Shown: positions 1 to 8,697 of the stretch, piece by piece | Layout: every line of letters starts with the position of its first letter | How positions within the stretch are numbered: the first letter of the stretch is position 1 | Program-made: the position numbers and the translations under genes | NCBI GenBank assembly: GCA_014872785.1 | Contig: WKFJ01000055.1 | Span: 1 to 34,271 of the forward strand | Direction of reading: 5' to 3' | Length of the DNA stretch: 34,271 nucleotides | DNA from: Alteromonadaceae bacterium | GTDB lineage: Bacteria > Pseudomonadota > Gammaproteobacteria > Enterobacterales > Alteromonadaceae | Notes under the pieces: model-generated | What the model saw: the letters and a program-made list of their open reading frames with translations, nothing else | What the model was told of the DNA's origin: nothing | Database searches by the model: none

Positions 1-241
<241 letters not shown>

Positions 242-243
242 AC

Positions 244-319
<76 letters not shown>

Positions 320-432
320 AATCCTGTCTGTTTCTAGCTTCCTAGAAATCACCTCATCCGAAAAAGTTTGCCCAAGTACCGATATAGGTTCAACTTAGAC
401 CACGCAAACGGAAGCCTGCGTAACAGGGTGGG

Positions 433-482
433 TATTTCAGGATTTTTCCTGAGAAACCCAAAATGGAAGCAAGCGCTTCCAT
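433..482 (-). other. Hairpins in the long tRNA-Tyr/tRNA-Gly spacer
   Basis: The 195-bp gap between tRNA-Tyr and tRNA-Gly (319-513) is far wider than the 2-nt gap between tRNA-Gly and tRNA-Thr. It holds two clear inverted repeats. One has arms at 435-442 and 447-454 (TTTCAGGA against TCCTGAGA, one mismatch). The other is a perfect 8-bp stem at 463-482 (ATGGAAGC/GCTTCCAT around AAGC). A weaker stem lies at about 488-505. No U-tract follows on the minus strand, so these are more likely precursor-tRNA spacer structures or processing sites than terminators. No ORF is convincing here. Confidence 0.5.
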
Positions 483-513
483 CTGACTTAAGCCGGGGCT
501 CAAGTCGAGAATT

Positions 514-598
514 TGGTGGAGGGGGCTGGATTCGAACCAGCGAAGGTAGAACCGTCAGATTTACAGTCTGATCCCTTTGGCCGCTCGGGAACCCCTCC
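514..598 (-). tRNA. tyrU: tRNA-Tyr (anticodon GUA)
   Basis: The 85-nt class II (long variable arm) tRNA on the minus strand has acceptor arms GGAGGGG and its complement near the 3' end, discriminator A and an encoded CCA. The anticodon loop ACTGTAAAT gives GUA. The variable arm lies between the anticodon stem and the T-arm GGTTCGAATCC. It matches tyrU of the E. coli operon in position. Confidence 0.96.
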
Positions 599-606
599 AA
601 GATTGA

Positions 607-682
<76 letters not shown>

Positions 683-702
683 ACTGCATCAAGTGGGTGC
701 GC

Positions 703-755
703 ATTCTAGAGTAATGTTTGCAATCGCGCAATAGGTATTTTTCAAAAAAATGCTA
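703..755 (-). promoter_or_regulatory. Promoter of the tRNA-tuf operon with GC discriminator and A/T-rich UP region
   Basis: On the minus strand a -35 TTGCGC (726-731) and a -10 TAGAAT (703-708) are separated by exactly 17 bp. The -10 is followed directly by GCGCACCC, the GC-rich discriminator typical of stringently controlled stable-RNA promoters. Bases 732-755, upstream of the -35, are A/T-rich with runs of A and T like an UP element. Transcription would start near base 696, just ahead of tRNA-Thr(UGU). The sites are seen in the sequence; ppGpp control is inference from the discriminator. Confidence 0.75.
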
Positions 756-805
756 TATTTTTTCTGACTGGCTATTTTAGAAGCAATTCGCTGTAAATGT
801 CGGCG

Positions 806-1537
806 TTATAAACGACTTTGGAAGCGATTTAAGCCCACGAAAACCAATTTTGGGTGAAAAATTATGTTTGGGTATTTTTCGAGATTAATAAATTTTGCCC
901 CGCCCCCCGTCAAAAAAATCGAAATTTTTTCGTTTTTTTCAGAAAAATGCTTGATGGCACTTTCAACGACACTGTGAATCGCGGCTAAACATCCTTGGTT
1001 TACACATGCTTCTGTCGACGTTCCGATCTCTAATTGCTCTGGAAATTGAGTATCAGCAAACACATTACTGGTATTTTGAATAAGCGAATCTTTCATTAAG
1101 CTAAAACCAGGCGCGATCCATCCGCCTAAATGTTGGTCAGCTTCCAAAAAGTCGACAGTTATCGCAGTACCTATATCTATAATAATACTAGGTGCTGCTG
1201 ATAGCTGTGCCGCACCTAAAACAGCCACCCAACGATCAACACCCAAGGTAGTATAATTCTCATAAGCGCAGCGAATGCCAAACGCTTCAGGCTCTGTTTT
1301 TACTTCTAGTAAGTTAATTCCATTATTGGCACAGTATTCATCGAGCAACTGCTGGTTATTTGACTTAGCTACATTCGCGAAAATAATGCTCTTCGCCTCG
1401 GGTTGAGTAGTGAGGAATTCAGTTAGTGACTCGAATACGACAATTTCGCCAATATCTCCGTCACTACGATGGGAGTAGGTGACCTTTAGATTGGTGTTGC
1501 CTATATCTAACAGTAAAACACTATTGGCCTCTAACAC
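806..1537 (-). CDS. coaX: Type III pantothenate kinase
   Basis: CoaX phosphorylates pantothenate, the first step of coenzyme A synthesis in the cytoplasm. The 243-aa length fits the family. The ASKHA-type phosphate loop DIGNT is at residues 11-15, GVDRW with the expected catalytic Asp at 99-103, and the second phosphate motif DIGTA at 121-125. GGWIAPG and a C-terminal TGGGAK are also present. Type III enzymes are known to be insensitive to CoA feedback. The start is GTG: GGGGGAGAGG lies just upstream, no ATG precedes DIGNT, and the start overlaps the birA 3' end by 17 bp, implying coupled translation. E. coli carries the unrelated coaA near this tRNA operon. Confidence 0.93.
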   Translation of the reverse strand: MLEANSVLLLDIGNTNLKVTYSHRSDGDIGEIVVFESLTEFLTTQPEAKSIIFANVAKSNNQQLLDEYCANNGINLLEVKTEPEAFGIRCAYENYTTLGVDRWVAVLGAAQLSAAPSIIIDIGTAITVDFLEADQHLGGWIAPGFSLMKDSLIQNTSNVFADTQFPEQLEIGTSTEACVNQGCLAAIHSVVESAIKHFSEKNEKISIFLTGGGAKFINLEKYPNIIFHPKLVFVGLNRFQSRL

Positions 1538-2501
1538 TCACCTCTCCCCCAAAGAATCTTTTAATCTCAGTGCCAGAACTATCTTTAATTTCCAGCAATA
1601 AGGCGCCAGAGTCATCGATGCCTTGATTAATACCTAATACTTTCTGTTCACCTGTGCTTACGGCGATTTCGGCTCCAGAGAAATGGTCCAGTTCCATCCA
1701 TCTAGATTTGAATGGCAATAATCCCTCGGCGGTAAACTGTGCCAATACTTCTCTATAAGCACCAATGACCTCAGCTGCAATGCGATTTCTGTCGATACTT
1801 TCATTAGTATGACTCGCGATATCGGTAAAAGGCTGGTCTATCTCTTTAATATCTTCAGGTAATTGAATATTGATACCAACACCAATGACAGCTCCACAAC
1901 TATTATCTGGCATGGATTCGGCCTCAATCAAGATTCCCGCTAACTTAGTACCGTGCAGATAGACGTCATTTGGCCATTTCAGTGACAGGCCACTAACACC
2001 AATCTTTTCAAGTGCATTTACAGTGGCGACTCCGATAACCAGGCTAAGCCCAGATAAGGCTTGGAAACCTGATTCAAAACGCCAAAACATTGATAGGTAA
2101 AGGCTAGCACCAAACGGGGAAACCCAGGTTCGACCTTGTCTTCCGCGTCCAGCGGTTTGTGCTTCAGCTAAACAAACTTCTCCATTTTCTAACTCAGCAA
2201 TTTTTCCCTTTAAATACGTATTAGTTGAATCTATGACATTGAGTACTTCGATATTGCCCTTATGCGAGGCGTTCATTAACTCTTTAAGGCTAGTCGAAGA
2301 TAGTAAATTCAATTCGTAGTTGAGTTTGTAACCCTTGCCCGTGACACTAAATATATCCAAACCCAATGTTTGTAGTGCCTTTACGTGTTTAGCCACTGCC
2401 GCTCTAGAAATTCCTAACTTATCACCCAGCATTTCTCCGGAATGAAAACCACCGTTGATAAGCTCATGTAAGATTTGCGTGCGATTATCAAATTCGCTCA
2501 A
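1521..2501 (-). CDS. birA: Bifunctional biotin-protein ligase / biotin operon repressor
   Basis: BirA makes biotinoyl-AMP, transfers biotin to the carrier protein of acetyl-CoA carboxylase, and as a dimer represses biotin genes. The 326-aa protein has an N-terminal winged helix (residues ~5-60, with GISRAAVAKHVKAL), the adenylate loop GRGRQGRTW at 118-126, KWPNDV at 175-180, and a C-terminal SH3-like domain ending GGEVSVRGQ. The retained HTH indicates a group II, DNA-binding ligase. The start is TTG, overlapping the murB stop as TTGA, with GGAGAG 8 nt upstream. The next Met is residue 24, inside the HTH, so TTG is favoured. Middle gene of murB-birA-coaX. Confidence 0.95.
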   Translation of the reverse strand: MSEFDNRTQILHELINGGFHSGEMLGDKLGISRAAVAKHVKALQTLGLDIFSVTGKGYKLNYELNLLSSTSLKELMNASHKGNIEVLNVIDSTNTYLKGKIAELENGEVCLAEAQTAGRGRQGRTWVSPFGASLYLSMFWRFESGFQALSGLSLVIGVATVNALEKIGVSGLSLKWPNDVYLHGTKLAGILIEAESMPDNSCGAVIGVGINIQLPEDIKEIDQPFTDIASHTNESIDRNRIAAEVIGAYREVLAQFTAEGLLPFKSRWMELDHFSGAEIAVSTGEQKVLGINQGIDDSGALLLEIKDSSGTEIKRFFGGEVSVRGQ

Positions 2502-3493
2502 AGCGTTATCTCTCCATCTTTGCCAATCAATCTAACTTCATTTTGTAGTTTAATATCGAATTTTTCCAAAACCTTTGTTTGAATATTTCTCGCAAAATCT
2601 AGTAGTGCTGCGCCATTACCATCTCCACGATTTACAAGCACTAGCGGCTGCTTCTCGAAAGCACCGATACCGTCCTTTGAGTGTCCCTTAAAACCACATT
2701 GCTCGATAAGAAAAGCCGCAGGCACTTTCAGGTTATCATCACCTACTGGGTACGCAGGTAAATCATGGAATTCCCGTTTGAGTAACTGATACTGTTTTTT
2801 ACTCACTACTGGATTTTTAAAAAAGCTTCCCGCATTACCTATAACCTTAGGATCAGGTAACTTGCTCTGTCTTATTTCAATGACGCGGTTTAAAACCTCA
2901 TTAGGAGTGCACGATTGTCCAAGCTCATCAAGGCCTTTATAACTTGTATTAGGCTGCCAAATTTTAGAAAGCGTTAATCCGACAGAAGTAATCAACAAAG
3001 CTTCGTTGCCTTTGTGTTTAAAAATGCTATCGCGATAACCAAACAAGCACTCTTGTTTATTGATTCTATGCAGCTTATGGTTTGTTAGATCGTAAAATTC
3101 TACGAAGTCACAGACATCAGAAAATTCAACTCCGTAAGCGCCAATATTTTGCACAGGAGCAGCACCGACAGTACCGGGAATAAGCGCCAAGTTTTCTACC
3201 CCTGGCATTCCCTGCTTAACCAGTAAATCGACTAATACATGCCAATTGTGTCCTGCATCTACCTTAACCTGAAAAGTAGAATCAGTTTCAACAATGGAAA
3301 GTGAGGACGAACGAAATCTAACAACAGTCCCTTCAAAATCACTAGTAAAAGCGATATTAGTGCCTTCGCCCAATATCAGCATATTGCTATCGTATTTTGG
3401 AAGTGTAGAAAGTTGCGAAGTATTGCCAACTTCATAAATCTCTTTGCAATGCGCGTTAAAATTAAAGCTATTTAACGTTTTCAGGCTATGCAA
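2498..3493 (-). CDS. murB: UDP-N-acetylenolpyruvoylglucosamine reductase
   Basis: MurB is the FAD enzyme that reduces UDP-GlcNAc-enolpyruvate to UDP-MurNAc with NADPH in peptidoglycan precursor synthesis. The 331-aa protein shows the FAD-binding segments GEGTNIAF (42-49) and IPGTVGAAPVQNIGAYG (105-121), Arg154 in GYRDS, Ser223 in GSFFKNP (catalytic proton donor in the family), and a C-terminal Glu near 319 in NEVRLIG. These mark a type I MurB. The start is TTG with AAGGA 9 nt upstream; MHSLK then aligns with the E. coli N-terminus and the next Met is residue 38. It is first in the murB-birA-coaX operon, with a good promoter upstream. Confidence 0.95.
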   Translation of the reverse strand: MHSLKTLNSFNFNAHCKEIYEVGNTSQLSTLPKYDSNMLILGEGTNIAFTSDFEGTVVRFRSSSLSIVETDSTFQVKVDAGHNWHVLVDLLVKQGMPGVENLALIPGTVGAAPVQNIGAYGVEFSDVCDFVEFYDLTNHKLHRINKQECLFGYRDSIFKHKGNEALLITSVGLTLSKIWQPNTSYKGLDELGQSCTPNEVLNRVIEIRQSKLPDPKVIGNAGSFFKNPVVSKKQYQLLKREFHDLPAYPVGDDNLKVPAAFLIEQCGFKGHSKDGIGAFEKQPLVLVNRGDGNGAALLDFARNIQTKVLEKFDIKLQNEVRLIGKDGEITL

Positions 3494-3524
3494 TGTTTTA
3501 GTTCCTTAGGTTCTATTGATTAGG

Positions 3525-3552
3525 ATTGTACGTGCTAAGGATCTCAGAACAA
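3525..3552 (-). promoter_or_regulatory. Probable sigma-70 promoter of murB-birA-coaX
   Basis: On the minus strand a -35 TTGTTC (3547-3552) and a -10 TACAAT (3525-3530, 5 of 6 consensus bases) are 16 bp apart. They lie 31 bp upstream of the murB TTG start and no other gene intervenes. This is sequence matching only. Confidence 0.5.
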
Positions 3553-3642
3553 ACAACTCATAAAAAAAATTTGAATAATTTCAAACTTTTCTAAAAGCCC
3601 CGTCGACTTAACGGGTAATTAATAAAATTAAGTAGGTCAGTC

Positions 3643-4215
3643 ATGTTTCAATCAAGTAATTTTAAAGTCATTTTTTCCACAGTGATGAGCAGTGCTTCCC
3701 TAGCCACTGTTTTAGTAACTCAAACAGTCACAGCGACACCGAATAGTTCTGACAACCAAGATTTAACTTTGTTAGCCTACAAAGATTGTAATCTTGTATT
3801 AAGCCATAAATTAAGTGACGAACAGAGCAAGCTTTACACGGAACTGCGCAATCAAGAGTTTCTTATCGAAAAACTCGAAGCACCTTTAGAAGAGTTTGAT
3901 ATGCGAACTGAATCTCTCTCAGAACAAATTGAAGAACTTACCTCACAAGCCATCATAGAAACAGAAGGTTCAATATTTATCGATAAAGCTCTGTTAGAAG
4001 AGACCGAACTTTTGGCAGGTGAATTAGAAGACCTTGTAGATCAATACCAACCCGACATAGATAGAATGACGTCGCAAGCGGACGAAATAGCCGATGCCGC
4101 CGAAGCTTTTACAGACTCAATTGAGCCAATTACAGAAGGTATAGATTACGATAGCGTGTCGATTAGAGACTTGAATAAAGAAAAGCAGTGGGATACTTGC
4201 TACAGTTATAAATAG
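3643..4215 (+). CDS. Secreted coiled-coil protein of unknown function
   Basis: I do not recognise this family. The 190-aa product begins with a probable Sec signal peptide (hydrophobic to about residue 31, cleavage near TVTATP). It continues as an acidic, Glu/Leu-rich stretch from ~55 to 175 with heptad-like spacing that should form a long helix or coiled coil. Two cysteines remain in the mature part (C49 and C186), one near each end, and could form a disulfide in the periplasm. It is the only plus-strand gene in the first 12.9 kb. It sits between rplQ and murB and shares the rplQ terminator region at its 3' end. AGG 7 nt upstream supports the ATG. Confidence is for a real gene, not a function. 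Confidence 0.7.
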   Translation: MFQSSNFKVIFSTVMSSASLATVLVTQTVTATPNSSDNQDLTLLAYKDCNLVLSHKLSDEQSKLYTELRNQEFLIEKLEAPLEEFDMRTESLSEQIEELTSQAIIETEGSIFIDKALLEETELLAGELEDLVDQYQPDIDRMTSQADEIADAAEAFTDSIEPITEGIDYDSVSIRDLNKEKQWDTCYSYK

Positions 4216-4237
4216 AGACAAACGTGGAAAGTTAGAA

Positions 4238-4267
4238 ACAAAAAACCGGGCTAAGCCCGGTTTTTTT
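4238..4267. terminator. Bidirectional intrinsic terminator (rplQ / secreted coiled-coil gene)
   Basis: The arms AACCGGGC (4244-4251) and GCCCGGTT (4255-4262) flank a 3-base loop. A-rich sequence on the left and a run of T on the right give a U-tract in both directions. The hairpin ends the alpha operon after rplQ on the minus strand and the coiled-coil gene on the plus strand. Confidence 0.9.
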
Positions 4268-4269
4268 AA

Positions 4270-4674
4270 TTACTCTTCAGAAGCTGCTTCTTCAGCGACT
4301 TCTTCAACTTCTGCTTCTGGGCGGTCAACCAACTCAACAAAAGCCATTGGGGCATTGTCACCAGTACGGAAACCACACTTCAAAATACGAGTGTAGCCAC
4401 CAGGGCGCTCGGTGTAACGAGGACCTAGTTCGTTGAACAATTTACCCACAACCTCTTGATCACGAGTTCTTGCAAAAGCTAGACGACGGTTTGCAACGCT
4501 GTCTTGCTTAGCAAGAGTGATTAGAGGCTCAATTACGCGACGCAGCTCTTTCGCTTTAGGCACAGTAGTTTTGATTACTTCGTGCTTAACCAATGAGCTT
4601 GCCATGTTGCGAAACATAGCTTGGCGATGGCTGCTGTTGCGATTTAACTGACGACCACTCTTACGATGGCGCAT
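4270..4674 (-). CDS. rplQ: 50S ribosomal protein L17
   Basis: L17 is a large-subunit protein near the exit tunnel. The 134-aa sequence starts [20 protein letters not shown], nearly the bacterial consensus, followed by [28 protein letters not shown] and the GGYTRI segment. The C-terminus carries an acidic tail rich in Glu, a variable region of the family. It is the last gene of the alpha operon, 38 bp after rpoA, and is followed by a strong terminator. Confidence 0.98.
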   Translation of the reverse strand: MRHRKSGRQLNRNSSHRQAMFRNMASSLVKHEVIKTTVPKAKELRRVIEPLITLAKQDSVANRRLAFARTRDQEVVGKLFNELGPRYTERPGGYTRILKCGFRTGDNAPMAFVELVDRPEAEVEEVAEEAASEE

Positions 4675-4712
4675 AACTTCACCTTTTCTATTTTAATCAG
4701 AAATTTGCCTGA

Positions 4713-5702
4713 TTAATCCTTCTCGGCGATGCTTTCAGGCGGCCAATTTTCAAGGCGCATACCCAAAGACAACCCACGAGAGGCCAACACATCTTTAATT
4801 TCAGTGAGTGATTTCTTACCAAGGTTTGGCGTTTTCAATAACTCAACTTCAGTGCGTTGTACCAGGTCACCAATGTACTGAATTGCTTCCGCTTTCAAGC
4901 AGTTCGCAGAACGTACGGTTAATTCCAGATCATCAACTGGACGCAGAAGAATAGGATCGAACTCTGGTTTCTCTTCTTTTTCTTCTGGCTCTGACATATC
5001 GCGAAGGTCAACAAACGCCTCTAATTGCTCAGCTAGAATAGTAGCTGCGCGGCGAATGGCTTCTTCTGGGTCGATAGTGCCATTAGTTTCCATGTCAATA
5101 ACAAGTTTATCCAAGTCTGTGCGTTGTTCAACACGAGCAGACTCAACGTTGTACGAGATGCGATCTACAGGACTGTAGGAAGCGTCAACTAACAGACGAC
5201 CGATTGGTCGATCATCATCCTCAGAGGAACGACGAGTTGAAGCTGGAACGTAACCACGTCCAGTCTCAACTTTGATGCGCATGCTAATTTCTGCGTCACC
5301 AGTAAGATTACAAATCACATGGTCTGGATTTGAAATTTCTACATCACCGTCGTGCTGAATTTCACCAGCTAGAACTGGACCTGCACCTGATTTAACCAAA
5401 GTCAACGTAGCTTCAGTCTTACCTTCCAGCTTAACTGCAAGGCCTTTCAAATTAAGAAGAATCTCCATGACATCTTCTTGTACACCTTCTTTGGTGCTGT
5501 ACTCATGCAATACACCGTCGATTTCAACTTCAGTGACTGCATTACCAGGCATTGAAGACAACAAGATACGACGTAGTGCATTACCAAGAGTATGACCAAA
5601 ACCACGCTCCAAAGGCTCAAGAGTTACTTTGGCACGAGTGTTAGTTGAATTTTCAATCTCTACTAACCTTGGTCTAAGGAATTCAGTTACAGAACCCGAC
5701 AT
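4713..5702 (-). CDS. rpoA: RNA polymerase subunit alpha
   Basis: This is the alpha subunit, which nucleates RNA polymerase assembly and contacts UP elements and activators. The 329-aa length equals that of E. coli. The N-terminal dimerisation domain contains [20 protein letters not shown] Glu-rich linker (around residues 238-246) leads to the C-terminal domain, where [10 protein letters not shown] carries the DNA-contacting Arg equivalent to R265. The C-domain also holds the helix-hairpin-helix [16 protein letters not shown]. Fourth gene of the alpha operon, between rpsD and rplQ. Confidence 0.98.
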   Translation of the reverse strand: MSGSVTEFLRPRLVEIENSTNTRAKVTLEPLERGFGHTLGNALRRILLSSMPGNAVTEVEIDGVLHEYSTKEGVQEDVMEILLNLKGLAVKLEGKTEATLTLVKSGAGPVLAGEIQHDGDVEISNPDHVICNLTGDAEISMRIKVETGRGYVPASTRRSSEDDDRPIGRLLVDASYSPVDRISYNVESARVEQRTDLDKLVIDMETNGTIDPEEAIRRAATILAEQLEAFVDLRDMSEPEEKEEKPEFDPILLRPVDDLELTVRSANCLKAEAIQYIGDLVQRTEVELLKTPNLGKKSLTEIKDVLASRGLSLGMRLENWPPESIAEKD

Positions 5703-5728
5703 TATATCCTCTCTTTAACTTTTCAACT

Positions 5729-6349
5729 TTACTTACTGTAAAGTTCGACGATCAGTTGTTCGTTGATTTCAGCAGATAAATCACTACGCTCAGGAATACG
5801 CTTGAACGTACCTTCCATCGCCTTAGTATCTACTTCAATCCAAGTAGGTTTTTCACGTTGCTCTGACAACTCAAGTGCCGCAGCAATACGCGCTTGTTTT
5901 TTCGCTTTTTCACGAACAGAAACAACATCATCAGCAGCAACATTGAAAGAAGGAATGTTAACCACAACGCCGTTTACCATAATTGCTTTGTGGCTAACAA
6001 GCTGACGCGCTTCTGCACGAGTGCTTGCAAAACCCATACGGTAAACAACGTTATCTAGACGCTGTTCTAAAAGTTGCAACAGGTTTTCACCAGTGTTGCC
6101 TTTACGACGAGCTGCTTCACCGTAGTAATTACGGAACTGCTTCTCTAATACGCCGTACATACGACGTACTTTTTGTTTTTCACGCAACTGAACACCGTAG
6201 TCAGAAAGACGGCCACGACGGGCACCATGCTGACCAGGAGCTGTTTCAATATTACATTTTGAATCAATTGCACGAACACCGCTTTTCAGGAACAAATCAG
6301 TTCCTTCACGACGGCTTAATTTGAGTTTAGGACCCAAGTATCTTGCCAT
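5729..6349 (-). CDS. rpsD: 30S ribosomal protein S4
   Basis: S4 is a primary 16S rRNA binder that starts 5'-domain assembly. In gammaproteobacteria it also represses the alpha operon by binding the mRNA before rpsM. The 206-aa protein begins [20 protein letters not shown] and contains the S4 RNA-binding domain ([20 protein letters not shown] onward). Zinc-binding cysteines of the C+ S4 type are absent. The regulator and its probable target, the pseudoknot at 7127-7194, are both in this window. Confidence 0.98.
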   Translation of the reverse strand: MARYLGPKLKLSRREGTDLFLKSGVRAIDSKCNIETAPGQHGARRGRLSDYGVQLREKQKVRRMYGVLEKQFRNYYGEAARRKGNTGENLLQLLEQRLDNVVYRMGFASTRAEARQLVSHKAIMVNGVVVNIPSFNVAADDVVSVREKAKKQARIAAALELSEQREKPTWIEVDTKAMEGTFKRIPERSDLSAEINEQLIVELYSK

Positions 6350-6373
6350 GATATTTCTCCAACAATCCGTCGA

Positions 6374-6763
6374 TTAAACGCGACGTTTTTTCGGTGGACG
6401 ACAACCGTTGTGAGGAATAGGCGTCACATCAGTAATATTAGTAATGCGGTAACCAGCTGCGTTTAACGCACGGATCGCAGATTCGCGACCTGGACCGGGA
6501 CCTTTTACAAATACTTCTAAGTTTTTCAAACCGTATTCCTGAGCAGCAACGCCAGCTCTTTCTGCAGCAACCTGTGCCGCAAATGGTGTAGATTTACGTG
6601 AACCACGGAAACCAGAACCACCAGACGTTGCCCAAGATAACGCGTTACCTTGGCGGTCAGTAATAGTCACAATAGTATTGTTGAAAGACGCATGGATGTG
6701 CGCCATACCATCAGCAACTTGACGTTTTACGCGCTTACGCGTACGAGTAGGTGCTTTCGCCAT
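6374..6763 (-). CDS. rpsK: 30S ribosomal protein S11
   Basis: S11 lies on the 30S platform at the mRNA exit, near the Shine-Dalgarno helix. The 129-aa protein has the family segments [20 protein letters not shown] and [20 protein letters not shown]. It ends in [12 protein letters not shown], the strongly conserved tail whose Asn-Gly forms isoaspartate in E. coli. Second gene of the alpha operon, 15 bp after rpsM. Confidence 0.98.
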   Translation of the reverse strand: MAKAPTRTRKRVKRQVADGMAHIHASFNNTIVTITDRQGNALSWATSGGSGFRGSRKSTPFAAQVAAERAGVAAQEYGLKNLEVFVKGPGPGRESAIRALNAAGYRITNITDVTPIPHNGCRPPKKRRV

Positions 6764-6778
6764 ATCTAATTCCCCCGC

Positions 6779-7135
6779 TTACTTCTTAATTGGTTTACGA
6801 GGACCTTTACGGGTACGCGCATTAGTTTTAGTGCGCTGACCACGTAGAGGTAGACTACGACGGTGGCGGATGCCACGGAAGCAACCTAGGTCCATCAAAC
6901 GTTTGATATTCATTTGAACTTCACGACGTAAGTCACCCTCAACAGAGAACTTAGCTACACCGTCACGAAGTTTATCCAATTCTTCTTCAGATAATTCTTT
7001 AATTTTTGTACTTTCCGGAATTCCCGCTTCTGCACAGATTAGCTTTGCACGAGTTGAACCTACGCCGTAGATCGATCTCAAAGCAACCACAGTATGCTTG
7101 TGTTCCGGAATGTTAATGCCAGCTATACGGGCCAT
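6779..7135 (-). CDS. rpsM: 30S ribosomal protein S13
   Basis: S13 sits in the 30S head, contacts P-site tRNA and forms bridges to the 50S subunit. The 118-aa protein starts [20 protein letters not shown] and ends in the basic tail [16 protein letters not shown]. The reading frame is open for 24 more codons upstream, but that sequence is the S4-binding leader, not protein. The ATG at 7135 has GAGGAG 8 nt upstream. First gene of the alpha operon and the point of translational repression by S4. Confidence 0.98.
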   Translation of the reverse strand: MARIAGINIPEHKHTVVALRSIYGVGSTRAKLICAEAGIPESTKIKELSEEELDKLRDGVAKFSVEGDLRREVQMNIKRLMDLGCFRGIRHRRSLPLRGQRTKTNARTRKGPRKPIKK

Positions 7136-7200
7136 TAACAGCACTCCTCTATGTTTGTCGCCAGATAAAAAGCCCGTAAGGATACTTATCCGGCCTATAT
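7118..7200 (-). promoter_or_regulatory. Alpha-operon leader: S4 repressor pseudoknot at the rpsM start
   Basis: The mRNA before rpsM can form the nested pseudoknot known from E. coli (Rfam Alpha_RBS). The outer helix pairs GCCGGATAA (minus strand, 7194-7186) with TTATCTGGC (7168-7160), eight Watson-Crick pairs and one G-U. Its loop contains ACGGGC (7177-7172), exactly complementary to GCCCGT just after the rpsM ATG (7132-7127). The loop also keeps GTATCC and GGGCTTTT as in the E. coli leader as I recall it. Binding of S4 would trap the ribosome-binding site and lower alpha-operon translation. Confidence 0.85.
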
Positions 7201-7212
7201 TTTGCAATAAAT

Positions 7213-7234
7213 TTCTGACTTTTTTAAGTCAGAA
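7213..7234 (-). other. Perfect 9-bp hairpin between rpmJ and the S4 leader
   Basis: The minus-strand transcript contains TTCTGACTT, an AAAA loop, and AAGTCAGAA, a perfect 9-bp stem directly after the rpmJ stop. Only ATTTATT follows, without a U-tract, so it is not a convincing terminator. It may be a processing or mRNA-stability structure between the spc and alpha parts of the transcript. Confidence 0.55.
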
Positions 7235-7239
7235 TCCGA

Positions 7240-7353
7240 TTAACCTTGTCGCTGCTTGTGCTTAGGTTCCACACAAATCACGCGCACAACGCCGTTGCGC
7301 TTGATGATTTTGCAGTTACGACAAATTTTCTTTACGGATGCACGAACTTTCAT
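7240..7353 (-). CDS. rpmJ: 50S ribosomal protein L36
   Basis: L36 is a tiny zinc-ribbon protein of the large subunit. The minus strand encodes 37 residues starting [16 protein letters not shown] and ending KHKQRQG. Cys11, Cys14, Cys27 and His32 form the zinc site, so this is the zinc-binding (C+) form. It lies 22 bp after secY and before the alpha-operon leader, the normal last gene of the spc operon. Confidence 0.97.
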   Translation of the reverse strand: MKVRASVKKICRNCKIIKRNGVVRVICVEPKHKQRQG

Positions 7354-7375
7354 TTCATCACTCCGTTAGCGCTAA

Positions 7376-8692
7376 TTAGCGGCCGTAGCCTTTCAAATTA
7401 GCTTTTTTCAGCACAGAATCATATTGATGAGACATCAAATGAGTTTGTACTTGCGCCATGAAATCCATGATTACCACTACGATAATCAACAAAGATGTAC
7501 CACCAAAATAGAACTGTACGTTCCAGGCAATCATCATGAATTCAGGCACTAGACAGATAAAGGTAATATAAAGTGCGCCTGCTAGCGTTAAGCGAGTCAT
7601 CACTTTGTCAATGTACTTTGAGGTTTGCTCACCTGGACGAATACCAGGAACAAACGCACCAGAATTCTTCAGGTTATCCGCTGTTTCGCGAGGGTTGAAC
7701 ACCAACGCGGTATAGAAGAAACAGAAGAAGATGATAGCTGCTGCATATAACATGACATACAACGGCTGTCCTGGAGACAACATTAAAGATACATCCTGCA
7801 ACCATGAGAATGACTCGTTTTGACCGAACCATGTCGCAATGGAACCAGGGAATAACAAAATACTCGAAGCGAAGATAGGTGGGATTACACCAGCCATATT
7901 CACTTTAAGTGGTAAGTGAGTGCTCTGCGCAGCAAAAACCTTACGACCTTGTTGGCGCTTCGCATAGTTAACGACGATACGACGCTGACCACGCTCAACG
8001 AATACAACGAAGTAAGTTACTCCGATTACAATCACACCAATGAAAATCATCAATAAGGTATGAATATCCCCTGTGCGAGCTTGTTCGAAGGTTTGCCCCA
8101 ATGCTGTAGGCAAACCAGCAACAATACCTGCAAAGATAAGGATAGAAATACCGTTACCGATACCTCGCTCAGTGATTTGCTCACCTAACCACATTAAGAA
8201 CATGGTACCAGTGACCAAACTCACTACAGCTGTAAAGTAAAATCCAAAACCAGGATTTATGACCAAACCTGTAACCAAGTTGGGCAATCCAAAGGCAATA
8301 CTAGTTGCTTGCACGATAGAAAGTACTAGCGTGAAGTAACGGGTGTATTGACTTATCTTACGACGCCCTGCTTCGCCTTCCTTTTTAAGTTCCATCATCG
8401 GCGGATGTACAACTGTTAACAGCTGTATGATGATCGATGCTGAAATGTAAGGCATGATGCCTAGCGCAAGAATCGACGCACGCTCAAGTGCACCACCGGA
8501 GAACATGTTAAACATTTCTACGATCGTGCCCTTTTGTTGTTCAATCAACTGAGCAAGTACGGCGGAATCAATGCCAGGAATCGGGATGTATGAACCTAGT
8601 CTAAATACGATTATTGCGCCTAATACGAACAATAAACGTGACTTGAGCTCACCCAATCCACCCTTTGCTGAATCCAGTCCAGGTTTTGCCAT
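7376..8692 (-). CDS. secY: Preprotein translocase subunit SecY
   Basis: SecY is the channel of the Sec translocon in the inner membrane, working with SecE, SecG and SecA. The 438-aa protein has ten expected transmembrane segments. It shows the plug-region start [12 protein letters not shown], the segment [23 protein letters not shown], and the cytoplasmic loop [20 protein letters not shown]. The conserved C-terminal motif [23 protein letters not shown], spread over its last loops, is also recognisable. It follows rplO by 5 bp in the usual spc-operon order. Confidence 0.98.
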   Translation of the reverse strand: MAKPGLDSAKGGLGELKSRLLFVLGAIIVFRLGSYIPIPGIDSAVLAQLIEQQKGTIVEMFNMFSGGALERASILALGIMPYISASIIIQLLTVVHPPMMELKKEGEAGRRKISQYTRYFTLVLSIVQATSIAFGLPNLVTGLVINPGFGFYFTAVVSLVTGTMFLMWLGEQITERGIGNGISILIFAGIVAGLPTALGQTFEQARTGDIHTLLMIFIGVIVIGVTYFVVFVERGQRRIVVNYAKRQQGRKVFAAQSTHLPLKVNMAGVIPPIFASSILLFPGSIATWFGQNESFSWLQDVSLMLSPGQPLYVMLYAAAIIFFCFFYTALVFNPRETADNLKNSGAFVPGIRPGEQTSKYIDKVMTRLTLAGALYITFICLVPEFMMIAWNVQFYFGGTSLLIIVVVIMDFMAQVQTHLMSHQYDSVLKKANLKGYGR

Positions 8693-8697
8693 TTAGG

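Noticed and set aside
742..766. A/T hairpin downstream of coaX as its terminator
   Set aside because: The stem is only A-T pairs. Its position just upstream of the tRNA -35 fits an UP element better; coaX may read into the tRNA operon.
7136..7207. N-terminal extension of S13 by 24 residues
   Set aside because: The bases form the S4-binding leader, S13 starts at MARIAG in all relatives, and the ATG at 7135 has a strong ribosome-binding site.
7213..7234. Perfect hairpin after rpmJ as an intrinsic terminator separating spc from alpha
   Set aside because: No U-tract follows on the coding strand, and the S4 leader directly downstream implies readthrough from the spc transcript or a nearby promoter.
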